DNA of 64,000 nucleotides from Lachnospiraceae bacterium (GTDB lineage Bacteria > Bacillota > Clostridia > Lachnospirales > Lachnospiraceae), in NCBI GenBank assembly GCA_014804785.1, contig JAAUZD010000015.1, positions 88,359 to 152,358 on the forward strand. The letters run 5' to 3'. The notes beneath the pieces were generated by a model. It did no database searches and was not told the origin of the DNA. It saw nothing but the letters and a program-made list of their open reading frames with translations. The position numbers were made by a program, and so were the translations under genes. Positions 36,905 through 44,561 of this stretch are shown piece after piece; within the stretch, counting starts at the first letter, position 1; every line of letters starts with the position of its first letter.

Positions 36905-38482
36905 TTACATAAGCGGGGCAATCGCCTTCATCAGACGTCCCGTCAGCTTCACCAGCCATTTTTCTTTGCGGACCGTTTCCATAGAAACCTGCCTGCACTT
37001 TGCAAGGGTAGCCTGAAAATCCGCCTCGATTTCCGGAATGCAGTCCGTATCATACATATACGTGGCACATTCAAAATGGTGATACAGGCTGCGGTAATCC
37101 AGATTGATCGTTCCAACTACCGCTTCCCTTGTATCACTGACAAATACTTTCGCATGGACAAACCCCGGTGTGTATTCATAAATCTTCACCCCTGATTCCA
37201 GTAAAGAAGCATAGTGGGTCTTTGCCAGCGCATAGGGAATCGCCTTATCAGGAATGCCCGGCAAAATCAGTATTACTTCCACACCTCTCTCCGCAGCAAA
37301 CTTTAAGGCAGTTTCCATCTCTCCATCCAAAATCAGATACGGCGTCATGATATGCACATACTCTAAGGACCGGTTCAGAATATCCATATATACCTTTTCA
37401 CCAAGCTTATCATTATCCAGCGGACAGTCTCCATAAGGAATGACAAAACCCTTCGCTTCTTTTACCGGAAATGCAGGATAGGAAAGAAAATGTGCTGAAT
37501 CGTCCTCTCTTTCATCAATCTGCCACATCTGCAGAAACATCAATGTAAAGCTCCTAACTGCCTCTCCTTTCAGCATAACGGCAGTGTCTTTCCAATGTCC
37601 GAATCTTACGGTCTGATTGATGTATTCATCTGCCAGATTCACCCCTCCGTTAAAAGCGGTATGTCCGTCAATCACCATGATCTTTCTGTGATCCCTGTAG
37701 TTGTAATGCGTGGACACAAAGGGAGATACAGGTGCGAACACTTTGCACTTGATCCCCAATGCCTTTAACCGTTTCGGATAATCGTGGGGAAGCAGCGCGA
37801 ACTCACAAGCGCCATCGTACATAAAGCGGACTTCCACTCCCTGGGCAGCCTTCCTTGCGAGTATCTCCAGTATCCTGCCCCACATAAGTCCTTCGTCCAC
37901 GATAAAATATTCCATAAAAATAAAGTGCTCCGCTGCCTCAAGTTGTATCAGCATTTCTTCAAACTTATTCTCCCCCAGCGGAAAAAAAGTAACGGAGGTC
38001 TTATCATACACCGGATGCGCTCCGCTCCTTTGCATATAGTGTGCCAGCGTCGCCACGCCTCTGTTTTCTTCGGACAGCCGCTTCATCACCTCTTCTTCCT
38101 GAGAGATGCGCTCTTTCGTATTGGCAATAATTTCATTCACACGTTTTTTCAACGTCCTGTGCCCGATGTCACTTTGCGTATATACATATAATAATACGCC
38201 AAACACAGGGAGAAGCATAATTGCAATCAGCCATGTGATTTTGGCAGTGGGATCCATCGTACTGTTAAGGAGATAAACAACCATAACAAATGTGAGCAGC
38301 ACTGTCCCGCCGAAAATATGGGGCAGAAATCCCTCAAACCATTGAAAAACACCAAACAGGATGAGCACCTGTATGACAAGCAGCAGCAAGATCAGTCCGA
38401 ATCTGCTGAATACAGCGTGAACAATCCCCTTCTGCCCCTTTTTTAGGAGAAGCATCCCCTTGTTTTTATTATCTGTCTGCAT
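36905..38482 (-). CDS. cls: Cardiolipin synthase
   Basis: This 525-residue phospholipase-D-superfamily enzyme condenses two phosphatidylglycerols into cardiolipin in the membrane. Two N-terminal membrane helices lie near residues 28-80. The HKD motifs are NYRDHRKIMVIDG in the first half and FVHAKVFVSDTREAVVGTIN near the end, both with the expected His, Lys and Asp. Other family segments are EYFIVDEG and IMTPYLILDGE. GAGAGG lies about eight bases before the ATG. It is a single-gene unit between terminators. Confidence 0.95.
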   Translation of the reverse strand: MQTDNKNKGMLLLKKGQKGIVHAVFSRFGLILLLLVIQVLILFGVFQWFEGFLPHIFGGTVLLTFVMVVYLLNSTMDPTAKITWLIAIMLLPVFGVLLYVYTQSDIGHRTLKKRVNEIIANTKERISQEEEVMKRLSEENRGVATLAHYMQRSGAHPVYDKTSVTFFPLGENKFEEMLIQLEAAEHFIFMEYFIVDEGLMWGRILEILARKAAQGVEVRFMYDGACEFALLPHDYPKRLKALGIKCKVFAPVSPFVSTHYNYRDHRKIMVIDGHTAFNGGVNLADEYINQTVRFGHWKDTAVMLKGEAVRSFTLMFLQMWQIDEREDDSAHFLSYPAFPVKEAKGFVIPYGDCPLDNDKLGEKVYMDILNRSLEYVHIMTPYLILDGEMETALKFAAERGVEVILILPGIPDKAIPYALAKTHYASLLESGVKIYEYTPGFVHAKVFVSDTREAVVGTINLDYRSLYHHFECATYMYDTDCIPEIEADFQATLAKCRQVSMETVRKEKWLVKLTGRLMKAIAPLM

Positions 38483-38573
38483 CTCTTTTACCTCTCTGCT
38501 TTTGTTTCTCTAAAAAGTATTTTTTCTCTCTCTATATATACGATATAGCCGCGAAGCGGTCAAGCCAAACGGT

Positions 38574-38621
38574 AAAAAACAGAAACAATGCACCCAAACT
38601 TATGCCCGGATGCATTGCTTC
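38574..38621 (-). terminator. Terminator after the MATE-kinase fusion gene
   Basis: On the minus strand GAAGCAATGCATCC pairs with GGTGCATTGTTTC with two G-U pairs and is followed by TGTTTTTT. It lies about 30 bases after the stop codon. Confidence 0.85.
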
Positions 38622-38649
38622 TTTGGTACGCAAGACAGTTGTGAAAAAC

Positions 38650-40629
38650 CTACGAAACAGATATAGAAGCCGTTTTTACATAAGTTAAAATCAAATCTGC
38701 CGTTGCTTCCACACCTATAGAACTGTCAACGCACAGTTCATAACCATGGGAATCACCCCATTTTTTATTGGTAATGCTCTTATAGTACGAACTCCGTGCC
38801 ATATCGGAGCGCTCAATGCTCTTTTTAGCCTGCTCTTTGCTGTCCCCGTACATTTCCATTACTTTATTCATACGATATTCTTTTGGAGCAGTGATGAAGA
38901 CACGCACAATGTTCTTGTAATTTCTAAGGACATGATCCGCAGAACGTCCTACGATGACACAGGAACCGGCATCAGCAAGCTTACGGATTGCCCTGTCCTG
39001 AGCTGTAATAGCATCCTGCACCACATTTGTGCTCAAATACAATTCACGCATTACTGCATTTTCATCAGAATTCAGATTGGAAATAAATTCCTCCGTCAGT
39101 CCGCTTTCCTTTGCAGCAACTGCAATCATCTCTTTATAATAACAAGGAATACCAAGCTTTTTAGCAACTAACTGTCCGATGTACTTTCCCGCCGAACCGT
39201 GCTCGCGGGATATTGTAACTACCACACCAGGTTTTGTCGGGTATTCCGGCAAATGACTTTCAGCAGTTTTGCTCTCATTTACCGCACCTAACTGCTTCCA
39301 AAGCCTTACCATCACAACTGAGGTAATTGCAATTGCAAGAATGTCAGCTATGGGTGCTGCCCAGAAAATACCGGTAACGCCAAGGAACACCGGCACAATC
39401 AATGAAAAGATGATCAAGAACACATCACGAAGCACAGAAAGCGGTGCTGCTGCCTTGGCATGACCAATCGACTGCAGGAAGATTGCACAAACCTTCTGTA
39501 CACAGGTAAATATAATCAGTGAAAGATAAATCCGCAGACATGCAACTGCAAACTGTGTATATAGTTCTCCGTCTGCGCCAAACATACGGATAAACACCTG
39601 CGGAATTGCCTCAAACAGTACTGTGCAGACCAGGCAGACGATAGCCGTCCACGTAATGATCAGTTTCAGCAGTTCCTTCACACGTTCATATTTTCCTGCC
39701 CCATAGTTGTAACCCACAATAGGCTGTGCACCGGCAGCAATACCAATCGCAATATTAAGTACGATTTGGAACAGCTTCATAATGACCACAAAGGCTGCAA
39801 GCGGAATGTCTGCCCCATAGGCTGATACAGCTCCATAACGCACCAGAAGGACATTATTGATTACTGTAATGATTACAATGGATAACTGCGTCAAAAGACT
39901 GGAGGTCCCTAACGCCATGATTCCTTTTAAAAGAGAAAAATCCAGATGAAAGCTTCCTGCGGAAATATGGAAAGTTTTGCTTTTAAGCAGATAAGCCGCA
40001 CAAATCAGGAAACTTACGAACTGTCCCAGAATGGTTGCATATGCAGCGCCTTTGATTCCCATGTGCAGGACAAAAATAGCAACCGGATCACCGATAATGT
40101 TGATCACCGCACCTACCAGCATTGCCCCCATTGCATAACGCGGACTTCCGTCTGCACGGATAATGGATGCCAGTGTATTCTGCACCATTGCCAGAGGCAT
40201 CATAGCATAAATAATGAATCCATAGTCATGAGCCATTGTAAGATTTGCATCCGTTGCGCCAATCAGCCGCAGTAAGCTGTCACCAAAAAGATAGCTGATT
40301 GCAATAATAACTATACCGGAAAGAAAAGAACACAAAGCAGCATTCCCCACTCCCCTGTGGATTGATTCCGTCTCATTACGTCCCAGAGATACGCTTAAAT
40401 GTGCTGCTGCGCCGTCTCCAAAAAATAATGACATTCCCCATCCTACAACAGTAATGGGAAAAATAACACCTGTAGCTGCATTGCCAAGATAGCCAATACC
40501 ATTGCCTACAAAAATCTGATCCACAATGTTATAAAGACATGAAATAATAAGTGAAAAGATACACGGGATTGCAAACTGACCAAGCAGTTTACCGACCTTT
40601 TCTGTACCAAGATAATGATTGTTTTCCAT
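38650..40629 (-). CDS. MATE-family efflux transporter fused to a cytidylate-kinase-like domain
   Basis: This 659-residue fusion has a complete MATE multidrug/Na+ antiporter at residues 1-450. It contains about twelve helices and landmarks IPCIFSLIISCLYNIVDQIF and IIRADGSPRYAMG. A linker follows, then a cytidylate-kinase-like P-loop domain from about 469 to 655. The P-loop variant ISREHGSAGKYIGQ is at 473-486. VIVGRSADHVL and the arginine-rich RVFITAPKEYRMNKV resemble the nucleoside-monophosphate-kinase lid region. The kinase part matches the CK-like family (PF13189) that occurs alone in Clostridia; here it is covalently attached to a transporter. AAGGAGGAG precedes the ATG. The leader carries a terminator and a short upstream frame, suggesting control by attenuation. 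Substrates are unknown. Confidence 0.92.
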   Translation of the reverse strand: MENNHYLGTEKVGKLLGQFAIPCIFSLIISCLYNIVDQIFVGNGIGYLGNAATGVIFPITVVGWGMSLFFGDGAAAHLSVSLGRNETESIHRGVGNAALCSFLSGIVIIAISYLFGDSLLRLIGATDANLTMAHDYGFIIYAMMPLAMVQNTLASIIRADGSPRYAMGAMLVGAVINIIGDPVAIFVLHMGIKGAAYATILGQFVSFLICAAYLLKSKTFHISAGSFHLDFSLLKGIMALGTSSLLTQLSIVIITVINNVLLVRYGAVSAYGADIPLAAFVVIMKLFQIVLNIAIGIAAGAQPIVGYNYGAGKYERVKELLKLIITWTAIVCLVCTVLFEAIPQVFIRMFGADGELYTQFAVACLRIYLSLIIFTCVQKVCAIFLQSIGHAKAAAPLSVLRDVFLIIFSLIVPVFLGVTGIFWAAPIADILAIAITSVVMVRLWKQLGAVNESKTAESHLPEYPTKPGVVVTISREHGSAGKYIGQLVAKKLGIPCYYKEMIAVAAKESGLTEEFISNLNSDENAVMRELYLSTNVVQDAITAQDRAIRKLADAGSCVIVGRSADHVLRNYKNIVRVFITAPKEYRMNKVMEMYGDSKEQAKKSIERSDMARSSYYKSITNKKWGDSHGYELCVDSSIGVEATADLILTYVKTASISVS

Positions 40630-40650
40630 AACTCCTCCTTAATTTTGCGC

Positions 40651-40711
40651 AAAAAAAACACATGCAGCATCTGTACCGTAATCAGATTTACGCGCGATGC
40701 GCCACATGTGT
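40651..40711 (-). terminator. Intrinsic terminator inside the leader of the MATE-kinase gene (candidate attenuator)
   Basis: On the minus strand ACACATG (40711-40705) pairs with CATGTGT (40664-40658). The inner pairs are GCATC/GATGC and CGTAA/TTACG. The hairpin is followed by a run of T (40657-40651), then the ribosome site and ATG about 20 bases on. The promoter lies upstream of the hairpin, so the terminator must be overcome to express the gene. Its 5' arm lies inside the small upstream reading frame. Confidence 0.8.
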
Positions 40712-40732
40712 CGTTAATTGCTCTTTATTCAT
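40688..40732 (-). CDS. 14-residue leader peptide upstream of the MATE-kinase gene
   Basis: The frame ATG (40732) to TAA (40688) encodes MNKEQLTTHVAHRA. The -10 element ends 11 bases before the ATG, so the transcript would carry only about four to six bases before it, making the frame leaderless with no ribosome site. The coding sequence covers the whole 5' side of the terminator hairpin, and the stop lies in the innermost stem. A ribosome stalled here would stop the terminator forming. The reading frame is short, so a chance ORF cannot be excluded, but the arrangement is what ribosome-mediated attenuation needs. Confidence 0.45.
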   Translation of the reverse strand: MNKEQLTTHVAHRA

Positions 40733-40743
40733 TTTCGGATAAT

Positions 40744-40772
40744 ATTATATCTCCCCGCTTTTCATAATTCAA
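40744..40772 (-). promoter_or_regulatory. Promoter of the MATE-kinase gene and its leader
   Basis: On the minus strand TTGAAT (40767-40772), a 17-base spacer and a perfect TATAAT (40744-40749). Transcription would start near 40737, just before the leader frame. Confidence 0.8.
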
Positions 40773-40862
40773 AGGACATTTTCAACAATTTTTCCACGGA
40801 CAGCTATTGTAAATATTGCCAACAAACGCTGCCCTGCTTCGCAAGTCAGCTTATTGTAACAA

Positions 40863-40905
40863 ATGTAAGTGCAGCAGAATTTTTTCTTCCCTACTGCACT
40901 TACAT
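40863..40905 (-). terminator. Terminator after the FliD-like gene
   Basis: A perfect 12-bp stem, ATGTAAGTGCAG against CTGCACTTACAT, has a 19-base loop and is followed by TTTGTTA on the minus strand. It lies about 50 bases after the stop. Confidence 0.75.
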
Positions 40906-40953
40906 TGTGCTTTACAATCTTTTTATGTCGGCTTCTGTCTTTCCTTAAACAAA

Positions 40954-42162
40954 TTACATGACATCAGTATATAGAGAACTTCCCTGTACATTATATGCTC
41001 CAGTAGATGTATAACCGTCGGCAGCACTCGCCTGCGTAGTCATATAATAATCTACAAGTGATGCGTTGGTGGCTATAGAAGAACCATAGTCTTTGAAAAA
41101 TGCCTGTACTTTGGACATATCCGATTTCTTAAATGTGTCCTCATCAATCTTCATTCTGCCTTTCTCATCCACACTGATTCCAAACTGTTTAAGTTCATCC
41201 ACACTGTGTGCCGTTCTTTCCCTGATGTATGACAAATTTGCTAATACGCCGGAATTCGTACTGGATTCAGCGGCATTAAACATACTGTTGTAATTGCTTA
41301 CAAAGCTCTTTGCCCTGGCAAATATTTTATCAACATCATATTGATTTGTCTCATTGCCATCCTTATCCTTCATCATTGCATATAATTCATCCGACGCAAG
41401 CGCTTTGCCATCTGCCTTGAGGGATGCAGCGCTTGAAGCTGCCGTAGTGTTTGTCTCTGTGCTGGCAGCATCTGTACCGGACGCAGCACCTGCAAACTGG
41501 AGACGAGAGGCAACCGTAGAACCATAACTCATGATATTATCAGCTGAAAATAGTTCCTGCACTTTAGAGAGATCTGCTGCTTTCAGCTTACTTTCATTCA
41601 GCTCAATCGTCCCATCCGAATTGATTGATACACCAATTTCCGAAAGCTTATCAGCGTTTGCAGCCGTACTGCGCATCATATTTGCCACATATGACGTTTT
41701 GCCCGTCAGCGTGGAACCTTTTGCCGCGCTCACAACACTATTGTAATCCTTCACATAAGCTTTCATCGCAGAAACTACTTTGTCTGCTGCACTCTGACCA
41801 TCTGCCGTGTCCGTATACGTTTTGTCACTCTGCAATGCCGAAACAGAACCGCTTAGGCTTGCAAGTCCCGTTGACAATTTAGCATTTGACTCTTGCGTAT
41901 CTTTGGAAACCTTCGGATTCTTTTTCTCTTCCAGAATTTTCTCGAGAACACTATTTGAACTATATTTCTGGCTGGTTGATGCCGTGCTTGAATTTTGCAC
42001 TGTGCCGTAATAAGACTTCATAAGCTTGGCGTAACTGCCATTCTTAATGCTGGCATAATCTGAAAGGAAATTCAGATTTCCCATTCCGCCGCCGCTGGAT
42101 GAAAGACTCTGGAACAAATAAGAAGAATCCTGATTCGTACCTACGTTAATACCGATACCCAT
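40954..42162 (-). CDS. Secreted-type protein with two FliD (flagellar cap) C-domain-like repeats
   Basis: This 402-residue Ser/Ala-rich protein lacks a signal peptide. Two related segments, about 128-220 and 278-370, share the pattern MKAYVKDYNSV or AKSFVSNYNSM, then LSEIGVSIN or LKQFGISVD, then DLSKVQELF or DMSKVQAFF. Each ends before a Ser-Ile/Val-Ala segment. This pattern is typical of the FliD C-terminal domain. The start is the third in-frame codon option, the ATG at 42162, because AGGAG lies eight bases upstream; the two earlier starts are too close. A strong promoter is present. No flagellar genes adjoin. It sits beside a LytTR two-component pair. It may be exported by the flagellar export apparatus or serve as a surface protein; this is inference. 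Confidence 0.75.
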   Translation of the reverse strand: MGIGINVGTNQDSSYLFQSLSSSGGGMGNLNFLSDYASIKNGSYAKLMKSYYGTVQNSSTASTSQKYSSNSVLEKILEEKKNPKVSKDTQESNAKLSTGLASLSGSVSALQSDKTYTDTADGQSAADKVVSAMKAYVKDYNSVVSAAKGSTLTGKTSYVANMMRSTAANADKLSEIGVSINSDGTIELNESKLKAADLSKVQELFSADNIMSYGSTVASRLQFAGAASGTDAASTETNTTAASSAASLKADGKALASDELYAMMKDKDGNETNQYDVDKIFARAKSFVSNYNSMFNAAESSTNSGVLANLSYIRERTAHSVDELKQFGISVDEKGRMKIDEDTFKKSDMSKVQAFFKDYGSSIATNASLVDYYMTTQASAADGYTSTGAYNVQGSSLYTDVM

Positions 42163-42254
42163 TGTCATCACTCCTTTGAATAAAAATTTGGACTTCCATG
42201 TCCTTACATCTGCATATACAATATATTATTGCAGAATTCCTTATAGTTACTATT

Positions 42255-42283
42255 AGTTTAACACTCATATTTCAAGATTGCAA
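42255..42283 (-). promoter_or_regulatory. Promoter of the FliD-like gene
   Basis: On the minus strand TTGCAA (42278-42283), a 17-base spacer and TAAACT (42255-42260) lie about 90 bases before the start. It looks like a sigma-A promoter; no sigma-28 (flagellar) consensus was found. Confidence 0.65.
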
Positions 42284-42350
42284 GATACCTTGACGAAAAA
42301 ATCAAAGGCTTTGTAATCAAATGTGGCGTCTTTGTAATAAGACATTTCCT

Positions 42351-43664
42351 TCACTCTGATCCTTCGAGCCAGATCTCAACGATAAAGGTATGGTCTTCCT
42401 CCTTAAATTCAACATTTCCCGCATATTTCTCCGCAACCTTTCGTATGGACATGACACCAAACCCGTGAGCCGACTTATCCTCTTTGTCCGTCTCAAGATT
42501 TGGGTTCTTTGCCAGAACGGATTCTTTGATACTATTCTTGACAATGATGTAAGTAAAAGCCTTTCTTGTACCGATAATCAACTCGATCTTCGGTTTCTCT
42601 GCCCCCGCACATCCGCATATGGCATTGTCCAACACGTTAGAAAGCAGTACACTCATATCTATGCCATTAACACCTTTCGGACGTGAATCGATCATACATT
42701 TTATCTCAATATGATTTTTCAGGCAGATCGCAATCCTGCTGTTGATCACGGCATCTATCACCACATCTCCCGTATCTATTGCGAAAGTCGTCTGGTCTAC
42801 TTTATCATCAATGATCTTCTCAATATATTCTTTGGCTTCCTCCGTTCTATCAGCGCCGATTAATTCCGCTGCCGCCATAAGATAATGCCGCATATCGTGG
42901 CGCAGAGTCTTCATCTCGGTGTACTGTTTTCTGGCTTCATCGACCAGCCTTTCCTGTGCAGCAAGACTTATCTTCGAAATCCTGTACTCCTCTTTGATCA
43001 TACTGTCATGCTTCATTCTGTCCAATAAAACATACAGCAGAATATTCAGGACCATAATCAGTATACTCGCCGGAAGGAACACCGGAATATTGTCATTATT
43101 CATTGAAATAATAAACAACATATAAGCAATAAGAAATGTGATTAAAAAACAGGATAGCTGAATGCTCCACTGAAAGATACTGAGTGAATACCGGCTGTGT
43201 CTTCTCATATGTATGATAAACTCGCAAACCAAAAAGAAAGCAAGCTTACTGAAGATCAGCGCCAAAATACGTGCTTTTCCGCCGGGTTCAATGATATCCA
43301 CGGCAAATCCCCCGGACAATGTGCGTATCACATTGAAAACAAACAGATTGATCGGCAGGATCACAATGGCTGGCATAATTGAGACCAGTATTTTATCAAA
43401 AAGCTTTCCATCCAGAAAGAGAAATACATATGCGCCGATCAACAGCATGGAATTAAAACAGGACAGGCTCTCCAATAGAATGGTTATGTCGCCATTCCAT
43501 TCTTTCTGCGTGGAGAGTATGTTCTCTAATACAAGAATAAGAAAAAAAAACACAGATTTAAGCATAGTCCTGTTCTGATTCTTAAAACCGAGGAATCTAT
43601 TACACACTCTCACCTCAATATAAGACTCCACAATGGAAGCAGTGATTTCAACAATATCGATCAT
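42351..43664 (-). CDS. GHKL-type sensor histidine kinase (AgrC/NatK-like)
   Basis: This 437-residue membrane kinase has about five or six helices in the first 210 residues. A coiled linker follows, with the phosphoacceptor region TLRHDMRHYLMAAAELI (His in RHDMRH). A GHKL ATPase domain follows with LLSNVLDNAICGC and GFGVMSIRKVAEKYAG. These features mark the AgrC-like family, which pairs with LytTR response regulators. It overlaps its partner regulator by four bases (ATGA). No AgrB- or AgrD-like gene is near, so the signal is unknown. It precedes the FliD-like gene. Confidence 0.9.
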   Translation of the reverse strand: MIDIVEITASIVESYIEVRVCNRFLGFKNQNRTMLKSVFFFLILVLENILSTQKEWNGDITILLESLSCFNSMLLIGAYVFLFLDGKLFDKILVSIMPAIVILPINLFVFNVIRTLSGGFAVDIIEPGGKARILALIFSKLAFFLVCEFIIHMRRHSRYSLSIFQWSIQLSCFLITFLIAYMLFIISMNNDNIPVFLPASILIMVLNILLYVLLDRMKHDSMIKEEYRISKISLAAQERLVDEARKQYTEMKTLRHDMRHYLMAAAELIGADRTEEAKEYIEKIIDDKVDQTTFAIDTGDVVIDAVINSRIAICLKNHIEIKCMIDSRPKGVNGIDMSVLLSNVLDNAICGCAGAEKPKIELIIGTRKAFTYIIVKNSIKESVLAKNPNLETDKEDKSAHGFGVMSIRKVAEKYAGNVEFKEEDHTFIVEIWLEGSE

Positions 43665-44368
43665 ATCTCACTCCGTATATAACTTCTGAATTTATCCCTG
43701 ACTTCTCCAGCCCTATAGCGGCTGAGCAGAATTTCAGTCTTGTCGTCAAGAATGACCCGCCTGTTTTCTATGGCATAGATATACTTGCAGTTCACAAGAT
43801 AACTCTTGTGAGTCCGTATGAAATCAAAAGGAGCAAGCTGCTTCTCTAACTCCGAAAGACTTCCATAGCACTCCAAATCTTCTCCGCCTTCTACACAGAC
43901 ATGAAGCCAGTGTCCATATATTTCGATATATTCAATCCTGCCCACATCGAGGAAAACGGATCCTGTTTTTGTCTGAAACTCAAATTTCTGCCCCGCGCTG
44001 CGTTTACATATCGCCCTGTTCAAAGCATCCAACACTTCGGAAAGTTCATCCTCAAGGTGAGATTTCCTGATGAACCGGAAAGGCTGGAATTTAATGGATG
44101 AATACACAAGTTCATCATGCATTGTCACAAAAACTATAAGCGCTTCTCCCATACGATTGATCTGCTCGGCGATGTCAAAGCCGTTTACGGCAGGCATGTC
44201 AATATCCAAAAAAACAACGTCACATTCAGATCTGTCCGCAAGAAAAACCGCACCGTCATTGTAAACCGAAATAACCGGTCTGACATGCAGCGCGGTAAGC
44301 CCTTTTTCCACCAAAAATCTTAAATTGTCCGCAAAATCTGCATCATCGTCACAAATAGCTATGCGCAT
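43661..44368 (-). CDS. LytTR-family response regulator
   Basis: This 235-residue regulator has an N-terminal receiver (MRIAICDDDADFADN, Asp near residue 56 in VVFLDIDMPAVNGFDIA). A C-terminal LytTR DNA-binding domain follows (GRIEYIEIYGHWLHV, FIRTHKSYLVNCKYIYAIE). LytTR proteins bind pairs of short direct repeats. The ATG is preceded by GAGGATGATACC, and a good promoter lies 40 bases upstream. Its 5' end is duplicated at 56102..56160. Targets may include its own operon or the 11-bp repeats at 60.6 kb; this is inference. Confidence 0.94.
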   Translation of the reverse strand: MRIAICDDDADFADNLRFLVEKGLTALHVRPVISVYNDGAVFLADRSECDVVFLDIDMPAVNGFDIAEQINRMGEALIVFVTMHDELVYSSIKFQPFRFIRKSHLEDELSEVLDALNRAICKRSAGQKFEFQTKTGSVFLDVGRIEYIEIYGHWLHVCVEGGEDLECYGSLSELEKQLAPFDFIRTHKSYLVNCKYIYAIENRRVILDDKTEILLSRYRAGEVRDKFRSYIRSEI

Positions 44369-44382
44369 GGTATCATCCTCTT
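44324..44382 (-). repeat. 59-bp direct repeat, copy 1 (5' end of the LytTR gene)
   Basis: The 59 bases covering the ribosome site and first 14 codons of the LytTR regulator recur at 56102..56160 in the same orientation with only three mismatches. The two copies enclose the 11.7-kb MoxR/VWA/ABC operon. Confidence 0.9.
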
Positions 44383-44406
44383 ATCACTCATTATGAAATA
44401 AGATTT

Positions 44407-44435
44407 ATTTTACCAAGAAAGCGCAGTTTTATCAA
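44407..44435 (-). promoter_or_regulatory. Promoter of the LytTR/GHKL operon
   Basis: On the minus strand TTGATA (44430-44435), a 17-base spacer and TAAAAT (44407-44412) lie about 38 bases before the regulator ATG. Confidence 0.75.
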
Positions 44436-44535
44436 TTAAAAATATTGAGGAACTTATCTTATTATTTCCAACTAAACTCCATAATTACTTCATTCTTTCT
44501 AATAAAAAACGACCATAAGTCCCCTGAAATAGAAC

Positions 44536-44561
44536 GACCGGAAGAGTTAAATTTTCCGGTC
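44536..44561 (-). terminator. Terminator at the end of the MoxR/VWA/ABC operon
   Basis: On the minus strand GACCGGAA pairs with TTCCGGTC across a 10-base loop, followed by GTTCTATTT. It overlaps the stop codon of the VWA gene. Confidence 0.65.

Noticed and set aside
42172-42350. Sigma-28 flagellar promoter for the FliD-like gene
   Set aside because: No TAAA-N15-GCCGATAA-like sequence was found. A sigma-A type promoter fits instead.
43661-44368. Agr-type quorum-sensing locus
   Set aside because: The kinase and regulator types fit, but no AgrB-like protease or AgrD-like peptide gene is present within the neighbouring kilobases.
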